Source: a virus. From it: a DNA stretch of 64,000 nt. Below, piece after piece: positions 43,007 to 50,294 of this stretch; the first letter of the stretch is position 1, and each line of letters opens with the position of its first letter. The position numbers were made by a program, and so were the translations under genes. Location: positions 1 through 64,000 of the IMG/VR virus record IMGVR_UViG_3300038465_000039. One strand, given 5' to 3'. Below the pieces are notes generated by a model, which saw nothing but the letters and a program-made list of their open reading frames with translations, searched no databases and had not been told where the DNA came from.

Positions 43007-43529
43007 GGCAGCTTCCTTGAGAAGCCACCGCATAGGCCTGAGTCGCGAGGATCGGACAATCTGAGAGTTTAGTTATCAACCGGATGTCCACCGTCATCTT
43101 GTGCGTGCCGCGCCGATGATAGCCTGCTCGATCGCGACCGCGATGGCGGGCGATCGACGCTGTGTTGCTTACCATGTCAGCGCATTTGATCGACTGTGCT
43201 TCGGCGCCGGCTTTTGCCAGCCGGTCCAAGTTCATCCGGTTGCGTTGTAGGCGGTTGGTGCGGTTCGATGTCGGCTCATCGGTCAGATCGCGAACGATGT
43301 CGGCGATGTCCTTTCCAAACTCCATAACCAACTGTTCGTGAGTAACCGGCTGGTCCTCGACCGTGTCGTGCAGGTAGGCTGCGGCACAAGCGCGCTTGCT
43401 CAGGCCATAGCGCGCGCAAAGCTTTGCCACTTCATCGAGGTGGACAAAATACGGCTCGCCGGTGTACTTGCGCACTTGACCCCTGTGTGCACGCTCGGCG
43501 AACTTGCGGGCTTTGTCGACGATGTTCAT
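42825..43529 (-). CDS. HD-domain hydrolase, SpoT/MESH1-like
   Basis: From the ATG at 43529 the first 145 residues are a (p)ppGpp-hydrolase-like HD domain: FAERAHRGQVRKYTGEPYFV, then AAYLHDTVEDQPVTHEQL and IKCADMVSNTASI. HRGQ, HD and ED-type motifs place the manganese site. It could remove alarmones made by the host or by fused toxins. After about 43085 the frame loses protein character and runs over the next gene, while a different frame (AIAVAIEQAIIGAARTR) looks better, so a frameshift near 43140 is likely. Confidence 0.7.
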   Translation of the reverse strand: MNIVDKARKFAERAHRGQVRKYTGEPYFVHLDEVAKLCARYGLSKRACAAAYLHDTVEDQPVTHEQLVMEFGKDIADIVRDLTDEPTSNRTNRLQRNRMNLDRLAKAGAEAQSIKCADMVSNTASIARHRGRDRAGYHRRGTHKMTVDIRLITKLSDCPILATQAYAVASQGSCHGPQRNRYGARGCATAGRRTPNRDRRGRHSCDRTDLRYRRGRACRDGRDVLQHATQECGR

Positions 43530-43763
43530 GCCTCTGTGATCCCCAGCACTTCGAGATAAAGCCGCGTCAGCTTGTCGTAAGCGCCCGCGCGCGCCCGGTT
43601 CGTCATGCGAAGCTTGCCGTCGGGGCCGTTCTCGCCGCGGGCGATGGCATCGTCGGTCATCTTTGGCGGTGCCGGCGCCGCATTCGGCGTCCAGCTTCTT
43701 GCGGTAGATCGCCTCGGAAACGTCGCGGACCTGTTCAGGCGTATGTTTTGGTTTGTCGGCCAC
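43526..43763 (-). pseudogene. Small protein gene split by a frameshift
   Basis: From the GTG at 43763 the frame reads ADKPKHTPEQVRDVSEAIYR, then KKLDAECGAGTAK. After a shift near 43662 another frame continues sensibly from the ATG at 43660: MTDDAIARGENGPDGKLRMT, then NRARAGAYDKLTRLYLEVLG. Together they would make one protein of about 80 residues. Either the gene is broken, uses a frameshift, or the assembly has an indel. The second part (43526-43660, 44 residues) could also be a separate gene. Confidence 0.5.
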
Positions 43764-44094
43764 GCGCAGCCCTCCGTTTGGCGGCATCAAGCCGCGATTG
43801 AAATTCCGCCAGCCGGTCGGCGTGAGAGTCGAAGTAGCGAAAGATGACGCCGACAGGCCGCATCTGTCGGATCAACTCGCGGCACATGAAGTCATTCACA
43901 CCGATCACATCGTAGGCCATCAGCGCGCCGGGGTGTGGGACGAATTCCCCTCCGCACGCTTCGCAAAACGTCCGCAAGACGCTCTCTGATACGGAGCGAT
44001 GGACGGTTTGAAGGAAAAAATCTGCATCAGATTCCTCTTCAGCAGTTAGCTTGCCGTAACGGCCTAACACACGATCCTCAAAAGACAGGTTCAC
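43735..44094 (-). CDS. Hypothetical protein
   Basis: 119 residues. N-terminal acidic helix (KLTAEEESDADFFLQTVHRS), FCEACGGEFVPHPG with a CxxC pair, and a basic C-terminus (LDAAKRRAARGRQTKTYA). Perhaps DNA-associated. It overlaps the tiny membrane protein gene upstream. Confidence 0.5.
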   Translation of the reverse strand: MNLSFEDRVLGRYGKLTAEEESDADFFLQTVHRSVSESVLRTFCEACGGEFVPHPGALMAYDVIGVNDFMCRELIRQMRPVGVIFRYFDSHADRLAEFQSRLDAAKRRAARGRQTKTYA

Positions 44095-44231
44095 CGCAGC
44101 GCTCCCATTACGATCGCGCCGAGAAACAAGATCGACGCATAAGCAACAACAGCGCAGAATATCCTAAGGCAATTCTGTACGCGGCCGAGCGCCATGTCGA
44201 TTTTGACTATCAAATCCAGAACCGGACTCAT
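44091..44231 (-). CDS. Small membrane protein
   Basis: 46 residues from the ATG at 44231, linked to the gene upstream by ATGA. One membrane span (IFCAVVAYASILFLGAIVMG) after an amphipathic start. Small inner-membrane proteins in early regions often serve superinfection exclusion, but nothing here is specific. Confidence 0.5.
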   Translation of the reverse strand: MSPVLDLIVKIDMALGRVQNCLRIFCAVVAYASILFLGAIVMGALR

Positions 44232-44431
44232 CGCCGCTTTCCTTTACGTGCTTTTTTCTTTGCCACCTTTGCGACCTCGTTGCGTAGTTGATCGACAGTC
44301 GGTCTCTCCGGTGTCCGTGCACGCTTGGCGCCCGGCCCTTTGGTATTGTAGCGGATCAGCTTCAGCCGCTCGATGTCGGCAAGCTTGCTAGGTTTCTTCG
44401 GTTCTTCCTTTACCACTGCGATCTCCTTCAC
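44228..44431 (-). CDS. Small basic protein
   Basis: 67 residues from a GTG that forms GTGA with the stop of the first operon gene. Strongly basic (AKVAKKKARKGKRR at the end) with a helical middle. Possibly DNA-binding. No family is recognised. Confidence 0.5.
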   Translation of the reverse strand: MKEIAVVKEEPKKPSKLADIERLKLIRYNTKGPGAKRARTPERPTVDQLRNEVAKVAKKKARKGKRR

Positions 44432-44664
44432 AGGTCGCGGGGACGACGCTTCGGATGGCGGGGAGCGTGGTCGGCAATGATCTGGCGAACGCGTTCTCTG
44501 GTCACCCCCATGGCGTTGGCTATCTCCTCTAGGGTGTAGCCCGCGTGATGCTTTCGCCAACTGATGGCGTAGTTCCACCGCCACCGAATACGCTCTTCTC
44601 GACCGGTCCCTTCGACAAGGGGCAAGCATACTTCGGGGATAGTCCGCGTTTTCTTCGCCGCCAT
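44428..44664 (-). CDS. Sigma-70 region 4-like HTH protein, first gene of the leftward operon
   Basis: 78 residues from the ATG at 44664. YTLEEIANAMGVTRERVRQI matches the region 4 helix-turn-helix of sigma-70 factors, which recognises -35 elements; the N-terminal part (MAAKKTRTIPEVC) has no sigma domain. Being first behind its promoter, it could be an early regulator or an anti/alternative specificity factor. The longer upstream ORF crosses the promoter and is unlikely. Confidence 0.65.
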   Translation of the reverse strand: MAAKKTRTIPEVCLPLVEGTGREERIRWRWNYAISWRKHHAGYTLEEIANAMGVTRERVRQIIADHAPRHPKRRPRDL

Positions 44665-44668
44665 CGGT

Positions 44669-44723
44669 GTATACCTAAAGGTTAGGGTCTGCCGCATATC
44701 CTCCCTCGCCGCCTGCCTGTCAA
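44669..44723 (-). promoter_or_regulatory. Main leftward early promoter and operator
   Basis: On the minus strand TTGACA (44718-44723) and GATATG (44695-44700) are 17 bp apart. GTATACCTAAAGGTTAG (44669-44685) follows the start point and contains the CTAACCTTTAGG operator core. The leader is short and lacks a strong Shine-Dalgarno sequence. Confidence 0.6.
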
Positions 44724-44775
44724 GCCCTTGTGGGAAATAAAAAAGGTGTGGACGAAAGAATTTATTTTTCTTGAA

Positions 44776-44876
44776 CGGGTACGCGGCGGATACGAAAACG
44801 CAAGCCCTTGGTTCTTCGTCTATTTTTTGGCCTCCGCGTACCTGGTGACCGCTTCGCGTACCCGGTCGCGTACCGT
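44776..44876 (+). repeat. Array A of CGTACCCG motifs
   Basis: One inverted copy (CGGGTACG at 44776-44783) lies next to an AT-rich tract. After about 50 bases three direct copies follow: CGTACCTG (44837-44844), CGTACCCG (44857-44864) and CGTACCGT (44869-44876). The same arrangement occurs at 58576-58681. They may bind a phage initiator or regulator. Confidence 0.65.
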
Positions 44877-44896
44877 TCGGTCCTGCTTTCTCGGTC

Positions 44897-44925
44897 TTGA
44901 CAGACGTTCTCGCAATAGCGCATAT
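44897..44925 (+). promoter_or_regulatory. Candidate rightward promoter
   Basis: TTGACA (44897-44902) and GCATAT (44920-44925) are 17 bp apart, reading toward the replication module and lying just right of motif array A. The -10 match is moderate. Confidence 0.4.
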
Positions 44926-45203
44926 CGCTTTCGCGCGCGGCCACACATTCCGATAGACCGGGCGCTCATCAAGAGCGCCAAACGGCACGATCGCAGGTCT
45001 TGTCTCTACAGTAACCTGTCTCTAATGAATCGTATGCGCGCGCGAGGGCGCGCTTCATCAATCATGTCGGCAAAAACGTAAACCACCGGCTTGACGGTCG
45101 AAAATATACAGCGCACAAAACACCAGCGATTGATTCTCCCTCGATAGGTTCCATTCCCCCTTTTCACAGTTGCTGCGCCGGTTCCTATCCCCGGCCTGCA
45201 TCG

Positions 45204-45246
45204 CCCCGGTCATCTGAATCAGTCGCCTTTTTCGTGATGGCCGGGG
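45204..45246 (+). promoter_or_regulatory. Leader hairpin before the first rightward gene
   Basis: CCCCGGTCATC and GATGGCCGGGG pair with one G-T wobble around a 21-base loop that includes a CTTTTT run. The stem ends 14 bases before the GAGGGAG ribosome site of the gene at 45270. It could work as attenuator or RNA stabiliser. Confidence 0.4.
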
Positions 45247-45269
45247 CAACTAATTGAGGGAGCATCACG

Positions 45270-45824
45270 ATGGGTAAGCGAACGACGATCGAGAGCGAAA
45301 AGTCTGCCACCGGTAAGGAAATCCGCCTGCCGGCGAAGACCACGATCAAGACCTTCAATTCGGCATTCGACGAAGCAAAAAACATTATCGACGATGCCAA
45401 CGAGGTTTTGAAAACCGCCGCCGACGAAGCCAAGGCGAAGCACCTCAACCTTTGGGCTTACAAGACCTGCAAGAAGCTGTTCGATGACTTCCATGCGGCC
45501 GAGAACGAGGCCCTCGCCGCGGAAAAGCTGGCGGTCAAACTCGCCAATTTCGACGAGTGCCGGAAGCATTTCGGGCTGGACGAGATCGCAAATTTGCAGG
45601 GCCGGCTCACGGGCATAGGTGAGATCGGCAGCAAAACCGACGTCAACGGTGTGCCGCGCGAAGTCGACGAAGATGGCGAAGAAGATCCCCGGCCATCGCA
45701 TTTGAGACGACCCGGCGCCTCCGCTGCATCGGCGGTACAGGAAATGGCCGAAAAGGCCGGAGCTACGATCCCGCCGAAAGATGATCCGATGAACTCCGTT
45801 GGGCGCGGCCCGAAGCCTCACTAA
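45270..45824 (+). CDS. Hypothetical protein, first gene of the rightward operon
   Basis: 184 residues from an ATG with GAGGGAG upstream. Lys- and Ala-rich helices in the first 120 residues (SAFDEAKNIIDDANEVLKTA, then LFDDFHAAENEALAAEKLAV), a polar middle and an acidic segment. No family is recognised. As first gene of a replication operon it may be a regulator or DNA-binding protein, but no HTH is seen. Confidence 0.55.
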   Translation: MGKRTTIESEKSATGKEIRLPAKTTIKTFNSAFDEAKNIIDDANEVLKTAADEAKAKHLNLWAYKTCKKLFDDFHAAENEALAAEKLAVKLANFDECRKHFGLDEIANLQGRLTGIGEIGSKTDVNGVPREVDEDGEEDPRPSHLRRPGASAASAVQEMAEKAGATIPPKDDPMNSVGRGPKPH

Positions 45825-45838
45825 AAGGAAATTCCATT

Positions 45839-46615
45839 ATGGGTGTGGAGCTTGGACAGACGTTCGGGCATTGGACGGTTGTTGCCTTGGCGCGTGTGAT
45901 AATCCCCTCGCAGCAGTTCTGGACTTGCGAGTGCAGCTGCGGCAATCGCAGAGATGTGAGGTCGGACAATCTTCTAAATGGTCGGTCTAGGCATTGCGGT
46001 TGTTCGAAATCTCCGCGATGGGAGGATTTGTCTGGCAAAGTTTACGGCCGGCTTACGGTAGTTGCTTTCGATCATGTCACGCCATACAGGCACGGCACGC
46101 GCACGTACTGGCGTTGCAAGTGTTCGTGCGGAACCGAAAAAATAATCCGGTCTGACGGGCTAAAGGGTGGTGATAATGTTTCGTGCGGCTGCAAAAAGGT
46201 CGAGCAGCTAACAACTCATGGTGACACGGGAACGCCAGAGCATTCTGCTTGGCTCGCGCTCTTCGACCGATGCCGCAATCCGAACAACGAATCTTTCAAG
46301 GACTATGGCGCGCGCGGCATCAACATCTGCGAACGATGGGAAAATTACGAGAATTTCTTAGCTGACATGGGTCGTAAGCCTACGCCGAAGCACTCGATTG
46401 AGCGAGTACGCAATAACGACGGTTACCAGCCAGATAATTGCGTTTGGCTCCCTATGCGAGAGCAATCCTACAATCGAAGAACAACGAAAATGACGGTCGA
46501 GAAGGCCGCTGCTGTTAGGTCGCGGGCTTGTGAATCGCAGCGTGTTCTCGCAGAGGAATTTGGCGTAAGCCAGGGCACGATATCTCGAATTTTACTGGGG
46601 CAGTCATGGCTCTGA
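45839..46615 (+). CDS. Homing endonuclease candidate with zinc repeats and C-terminal HTH
   Basis: 258 residues in three parts. Two zinc-binding repeats (FWTCECSCGNRRDVRSDNLL and YWRCKCSCGTEKIIRSDGLK) each end with a second Cys pair (HCGCSK, SCGCKK). The nuclease-like middle has AWLALFDRCRNPNNESFKDY, GINICERWENYENFLADMG, and ERVRNNDGYQPDNCVWLP, the style of phage Vsr/EDxHD- or HNH-type homing enzymes. The end has an HTH (VLAEEFGVSQGTISRILLGQ). It separates the first operon gene from the RuvC-like gene. Confidence 0.75.
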   Translation: MGVELGQTFGHWTVVALARVIIPSQQFWTCECSCGNRRDVRSDNLLNGRSRHCGCSKSPRWEDLSGKVYGRLTVVAFDHVTPYRHGTRTYWRCKCSCGTEKIIRSDGLKGGDNVSCGCKKVEQLTTHGDTGTPEHSAWLALFDRCRNPNNESFKDYGARGINICERWENYENFLADMGRKPTPKHSIERVRNNDGYQPDNCVWLPMREQSYNRRTTKMTVEKAAAVRSRACESQRVLAEEFGVSQGTISRILLGQSWL

Positions 46616-47163
46616 GATGTCTTGGCGTGGACCCCGGCGTCAACGGAAGTTGCGCGCTCTATCTCGGTGAGGGCCTGATGCTCCCGCCCGAAGCGATCTT
46701 TGATATCCCCACTGTGGGCGACGGCAACAAGCGTGAAATCGACTATGCGCGCATGCGCGACATGGTGTGGGCGCTGCGACCCGATGTAGCGTTTATCGAA
46801 GTGGTCAATGCTTTTCTGCCGAAGCGAGAAAACCCCGAGACAGGCGAGAAAGAAACCGTGAATTTTGGCGCAACATCCATGTTCCGGTTCGGGGGGGCGT
46901 ATTATGCGGCGCGCGCCGTTATCTGCTGTCTGAACATTCCGCTTCGGTCGGTCGGGTCTCCGGAGTGGAAGGGCGGATTCGGGCTCAAAGGGGGAAAGGC
47001 AAACAAGGATGCTTCGCGCAAGCTGGTGATGCAGCGGTACCCGCAAACGGCTCCGTTCGTTTCGCTTGTGAAGCACGGAAACCGCGCTGAGGCTTGGCTG
47101 ATCGCATGCTACGGCGCGCGCAAGATGCGACGGGAGAACGAAAATCTCGACATCCCCGAGTGA
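46606..47163 (+). CDS. RuvC-like Holliday junction resolvase, third acidic residue altered
   Basis: 185 residues. LGVDPGVNGSCALY holds the first Asp, DVAFIEVVNAFLP the Glu, and KHGNRAEAWLIACYGARK the last motif. Phage relatives I know read K-H-D-G-R-A-E-A at this point, so the Asp seems replaced by Gly, with Asn next. TSMFRFGGAYYAARAVI and KGGKANKDASRKLVMQRYPQ are normal family blocks. It should resolve branched DNA before packaging if active. It overlaps the homing endonuclease stop by 10 bases. Confidence 0.8.
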   Translation: MALRCLGVDPGVNGSCALYLGEGLMLPPEAIFDIPTVGDGNKREIDYARMRDMVWALRPDVAFIEVVNAFLPKRENPETGEKETVNFGATSMFRFGGAYYAARAVICCLNIPLRSVGSPEWKGGFGLKGGKANKDASRKLVMQRYPQTAPFVSLVKHGNRAEAWLIACYGARKMRRENENLDIPE

Positions 47164-47185
47164 GAAACCGCGCGACATCGACTAC

Positions 47186-47440
47186 GTGTTTGATTTCCTG
47201 ATGGATCGAATCACGGATGGTCGGCGCCGGGCTCGTGCGGCGTGTCAGGAACCGACATGCGGTGCGCGGGAGCAGGGAGTGGTGATCAGTTGTTCGTCTG
47301 TGAATTGCGGGGAGAAACTCATGCACAGTGGATGGCGCCGGGAATTGCGGGCATGTTTGCTGCTACGCGGGATGGTGTTGGACCGGGAGCGGCAGGAAAT
47401 TGAACGGGCCGCGCAAGCGGACAGGAAGGCGAAGCGGTGA
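47186..47440 (+). CDS. Small zinc-finger-like protein
   Basis: 84 residues from a GTG (or 79 from the ATG at 47201). Four Cys in two groups (CQEPTCGAREQG and ISCSSVNCGEKL) suggest zinc binding; the C-terminus is a charged helix (VLDRERQEIERAAQADRKAK). Its stop overlaps the next GTG start. Confidence 0.5.
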   Translation: MFDFLMDRITDGRRRARAACQEPTCGAREQGVVISCSSVNCGEKLMHSGWRRELRACLLLRGMVLDRERQEIERAAQADRKAKR

Positions 47441-48423
47441 AACCGGAAACCGACAAAGAGGAAGCGCACTGGACCCTTTTCGAGAAGTTGCTCGAAATGT
47501 GGGACAGCGACGCGCTGGTCAAGTTTTTCTACGCTGAGTATGAGCGCGGTCACGCCGCGGGCTATACCGCCGGCTACGAGGCCGCGCGCGCCGATATTCT
47601 TGCTGATCTCGAAACGGTCGCGAAGCGGACCAAGGCGCTGATGCCGCCGGCCGACCGCAAGCCTCTGGCGGTCACGGCGATGGAACCCATAGATAGGTCC
47701 GAAACGGACCAATCTGGGACAGCAGAAACGACCGTCGCGGGGGAGTGTGAAGCGCCCGAGGCTACCCAAGTAGCCCCCGAGCCCGAAAAACGCACCAGCG
47801 AGCCCCGCAGGCCCGAGGAACGGCCTCGTATTTCCCACGGAGTGGGCCGCGTGTCAGGATACGCAAGGCCGGAAGGCATCCCGTCGAATTTCGAAATGTG
47901 CCGGCTGGTCCTGATCGACGCCGGCCGCCCGTTGACCGCAACCGAGATCCGCGACTGCGTTAAGGTCCGATGGTGGCCCGATGTTCCGGCGGACTGGAAG
48001 TCGAGCCCGTTCGGGTTCTTGGGTTCAGGCAAGCTGAAAAAAGATGAAGACGGCAAGTTCATCCTGCCGGATGACAAGCCTGTCGAGCGAAAGCCGACGC
48101 CGCAGGAGATCATCAACGCCGAGGTCGCCAAGCGCCAGGCACCGAAGCTTGGCCCTCCAGCCCGTCAGGACGGCGTAGATTTTTTATGGAACGGCAAGAC
48201 GGTCACACTGCACCAGCGAGAGGCGACGATCGCGGTCCAGTTGCGGGCCGCGATGGGGAAGGGTCACCTCGACGCGAAGCTTTTGGCAAATTCGATCGGC
48301 ATCAAGTCCGAGGCGGAATCGGTGATGCGGGATATGGTTTCGATCCTGAACCCGAAGATCGCGGAGGTCGGTTTGCGTGTGGACTACTTCAAGGGGTTCG
48401 GCTTCATCATGAAGGAAGTTTGA
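47437..48423 (+). CDS. Winged-helix-like DNA-binding protein
   Basis: 328 residues from a GTG in GTGA overlap. N-terminal acidic coiled part (WTLFEKLLEMWDSDALVKFF, then YERGHAAGYTAGYEAARADI), a disordered middle rich in Pro and Glu, a winged-helix-like block (NFEMCRLVLIDAGRPLTATE) and a second one at the end (TVTLHQREATIAVQLRAAMG, then NPKIAEVGLRVDYFKGFGFI) like a response-regulator output domain. It could be a transcription or replication factor. Confidence 0.55.
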   Translation: MKPETDKEEAHWTLFEKLLEMWDSDALVKFFYAEYERGHAAGYTAGYEAARADILADLETVAKRTKALMPPADRKPLAVTAMEPIDRSETDQSGTAETTVAGECEAPEATQVAPEPEKRTSEPRRPEERPRISHGVGRVSGYARPEGIPSNFEMCRLVLIDAGRPLTATEIRDCVKVRWWPDVPADWKSSPFGFLGSGKLKKDEDGKFILPDDKPVERKPTPQEIINAEVAKRQAPKLGPPARQDGVDFLWNGKTVTLHQREATIAVQLRAAMGKGHLDAKLLANSIGIKSEAESVMRDMVSILNPKIAEVGLRVDYFKGFGFIMKEV

Positions 48424-48426
48424 ACC

Positions 48427-48963
48427 GTGGGGAAAAGAAGCTCATTCGAGCGCGTCCCTCAAGATAAGTACATGACGACGGACCCATGGCCGGTTCGCCG
48501 ATTGCAGGCGCATCTTCCGTCACGAATGATCTTTGCAGAACCATGTGCAGGCAACGGCGATATCATAAAATCAATGGAGTGGTTCGGTCACCGCTGCGCT
48601 TATGCATGCGACATCAAACCCGGCAAAAAGACAATCGAGAAGCGCGATGCACTGACGCTTGATGGGCGATGGCGCCGGGGATCAGGCGCGGCGATGTTCG
48701 TGACGAACTTGCCCTGGTCACGTGAGGTACTTCACCCGCTGATTGATCATCTGTCCGCGCTGTTGCCGCTCTGGACAATTCTTGATGCTGATTACATGCA
48801 CACCAAGCAAGGTGCTCCCTACATCGATAAGTGCCGTCAGATCGTCAGCATCGGCCGCGTGAAGTGGATCGAGGGCAGCGACGGCGGCGGGATGGAAAAC
48901 TCTTGCTGGTATCTGTTCGACGCCAAGCATACCGGCGGCCCTAGATTCATGGGGTTGGTCTGA
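48427..48963 (+). CDS. Methyltransferase-like protein
   Basis: 178 residues from a GTG. MIFAEPCAGNGDIIKSMEWF is a SAM-binding loop of the adenine-methyltransferase kind; FVTNLPWSREVLHP stands where NPPY would be (here NLPW). The catalytic motif is thus changed, as in several phage MTase-like proteins of unclear activity. It overlaps the next MTase start by one base. Confidence 0.65.
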   Translation: MGKRSSFERVPQDKYMTTDPWPVRRLQAHLPSRMIFAEPCAGNGDIIKSMEWFGHRCAYACDIKPGKKTIEKRDALTLDGRWRRGSGAAMFVTNLPWSREVLHPLIDHLSALLPLWTILDADYMHTKQGAPYIDKCRQIVSIGRVKWIEGSDGGGMENSCWYLFDAKHTGGPRFMGLV

Positions 48964-50294
48964 TGGCGGTCAAGATCATCGTCGGCGATTCCCGCGAGCA
49001 ATTGAAACTTCTCGCCAGCGAATCCGTGCACGAGATCGTCACCTCGCCGCCCTATTGGGGCCTGCGCGATTACGGCGTCGCCGGCCAGATCGGATTAGAG
49101 GAAACGCCGCAGGCCTTTGTCGCCGAGATGGTGGCGCTGTTTGCCGAACTGCGCCGGGTGCTGCGCGCCGACGGCACGCTGTGGCTCAATCTCGGGGACA
49201 GTTATGCCACCGGCACGACTTCGGATCGTAATCCGACGGCAACCGGAAAACACGGTTACTGGGAAAACCCGGCCATCAATAAACGAATTGACGGGCGAGC
49301 CTATGGCCTCAAACCCAAAGACCTAGTCGGCATTCCCTGGATGGTGGCCTTTGCCTTGCGCGCCGATGGCTGGTATCTGCGGCAGGACATCATCTGGCAC
49401 AAGCCCAATCCGATGCCGGAAAGCGTCACCGACCGCTGCACCAAGGCGCATGAATACCTGTTCCTGCTCTCGAAAAGCGAACGGTATTTTTACGATGCGG
49501 ACGCAATCGCTGAACCGGCTTCGGAGAATACGCATTCCCGCGGCACCAAGCTAGTGACGCCCAAGAGCGCGCCGGAAGATTCGATGGTGCGCGCCAAGGA
49601 AAGCTGGCACGCCTCGACCGGCGATCACGTTTCCACCCGCAACAAGCGCAGCGTCTGGACCGTGGCCACGGCCCCCTTTGCCCAGGCCCATTTTGCCACC
49701 TTCCCGCCGGCACTGATCGAGCCCGCGATTCGGGCCGGCACATCCGAGCGCGGCTGCTGCGTGGCCTGCGGCACGCCGTGGATCAGGATCGTTGCCCGCT
49801 CGCGTTCGAATGAAAGCGGTTCGGGCCGTAGCGGCAAAAACCCGGCCGGCAAGGGCGGTCCCAACGCGCAGCACGCCGGCAGCGACGATGATATCCGAAA
49901 CGGCCCCGTGATCACTACCTCGACGCTCGGCTGGTATCCGACCTGTGACCACGATGGCCTCGCTCCGCTGCCCGCCTATCCCGACAAACCCGGCCGCGGC
50001 GACGACGACGGCCTTGAGGTGGAAGCGGCCCACGATGCAGCGACAGCGCTGTGGCGCGCCCAATGCCGCGAGGTCGACGAGAAGCGGCGAGCGCTGTGCG
50101 AGATCTCCGCGCGCCTCATCACCGCGCCCTGCACCGTGCTCGACCCCTTCGGCGGCGCCGGCACCACCGCGCTCGTCGCCGATCGTAACCAGCGCCACGC
50201 CATCCTGATCGAACTCAATCCCGAATATGCCGCGATGGCCCGCCGCCGCATCGATGGCGACGCGCCGCTATTCGCCGGTGTGGATCATCCCTGA
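48963..50294 (+). CDS. Beta-class DNA methyltransferase
   Basis: 443 residues. Catalytic motif IV TSPPYWGLRDYG precedes the target-recognition part, and motif I DPFGGAGTTALVA lies near the C-terminus, the beta-class order used by CcrM. SPPY is common in N4-cytosine and some N6-adenine enzymes. A Cys/His segment (RGCCVACGTPW, later TCDHDG) suggests an inserted zinc site. It could protect phage DNA or tune methylation-dependent promoters; a GcrA homologue is encoded at 59713. GC content is higher than in neighbouring genes. Confidence 0.85.
   Translation: MAVKIIVGDSREQLKLLASESVHEIVTSPPYWGLRDYGVAGQIGLEETPQAFVAEMVALFAELRRVLRADGTLWLNLGDSYATGTTSDRNPTATGKHGYWENPAINKRIDGRAYGLKPKDLVGIPWMVAFALRADGWYLRQDIIWHKPNPMPESVTDRCTKAHEYLFLLSKSERYFYDADAIAEPASENTHSRGTKLVTPKSAPEDSMVRAKESWHASTGDHVSTRNKRSVWTVATAPFAQAHFATFPPALIEPAIRAGTSERGCCVACGTPWIRIVARSRSNESGSGRSGKNPAGKGGPNAQHAGSDDDIRNGPVITTSTLGWYPTCDHDGLAPLPAYPDKPGRGDDDGLEVEAAHDAATALWRAQCREVDEKRRALCEISARLITAPCTVLDPFGGAGTTALVADRNQRHAILIELNPEYAAMARRRIDGDAPLFAGVDHP

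Larger units (their letters stand above)
44665..45269. other. Divergent control region between the leftward and rightward early genes
   Basis: About 600 bases without a convincing gene. From left to right: leftward promoter, an AT-rich tract (44731-44775), four CGTACCYG-type motifs (44776-44876), a rightward promoter candidate (44897-44925), a GC-rich inverted repeat near 45030-45050, and a leader hairpin (45204-45246) before the first rightward gene. This would be a natural place for a switch or a replication origin. Confidence 0.55.

Noticed and set aside
44776-44876. Possible CRISPR array
   Set aside because: Motifs are only 8 bases, one is inverted and spacing is irregular; no repeat-spacer structure.
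49551-50198. 215-codon minus-strand frame inside the methyltransferase gene
   Set aside because: Antisense to intact methyltransferase motifs in very GC-rich DNA.
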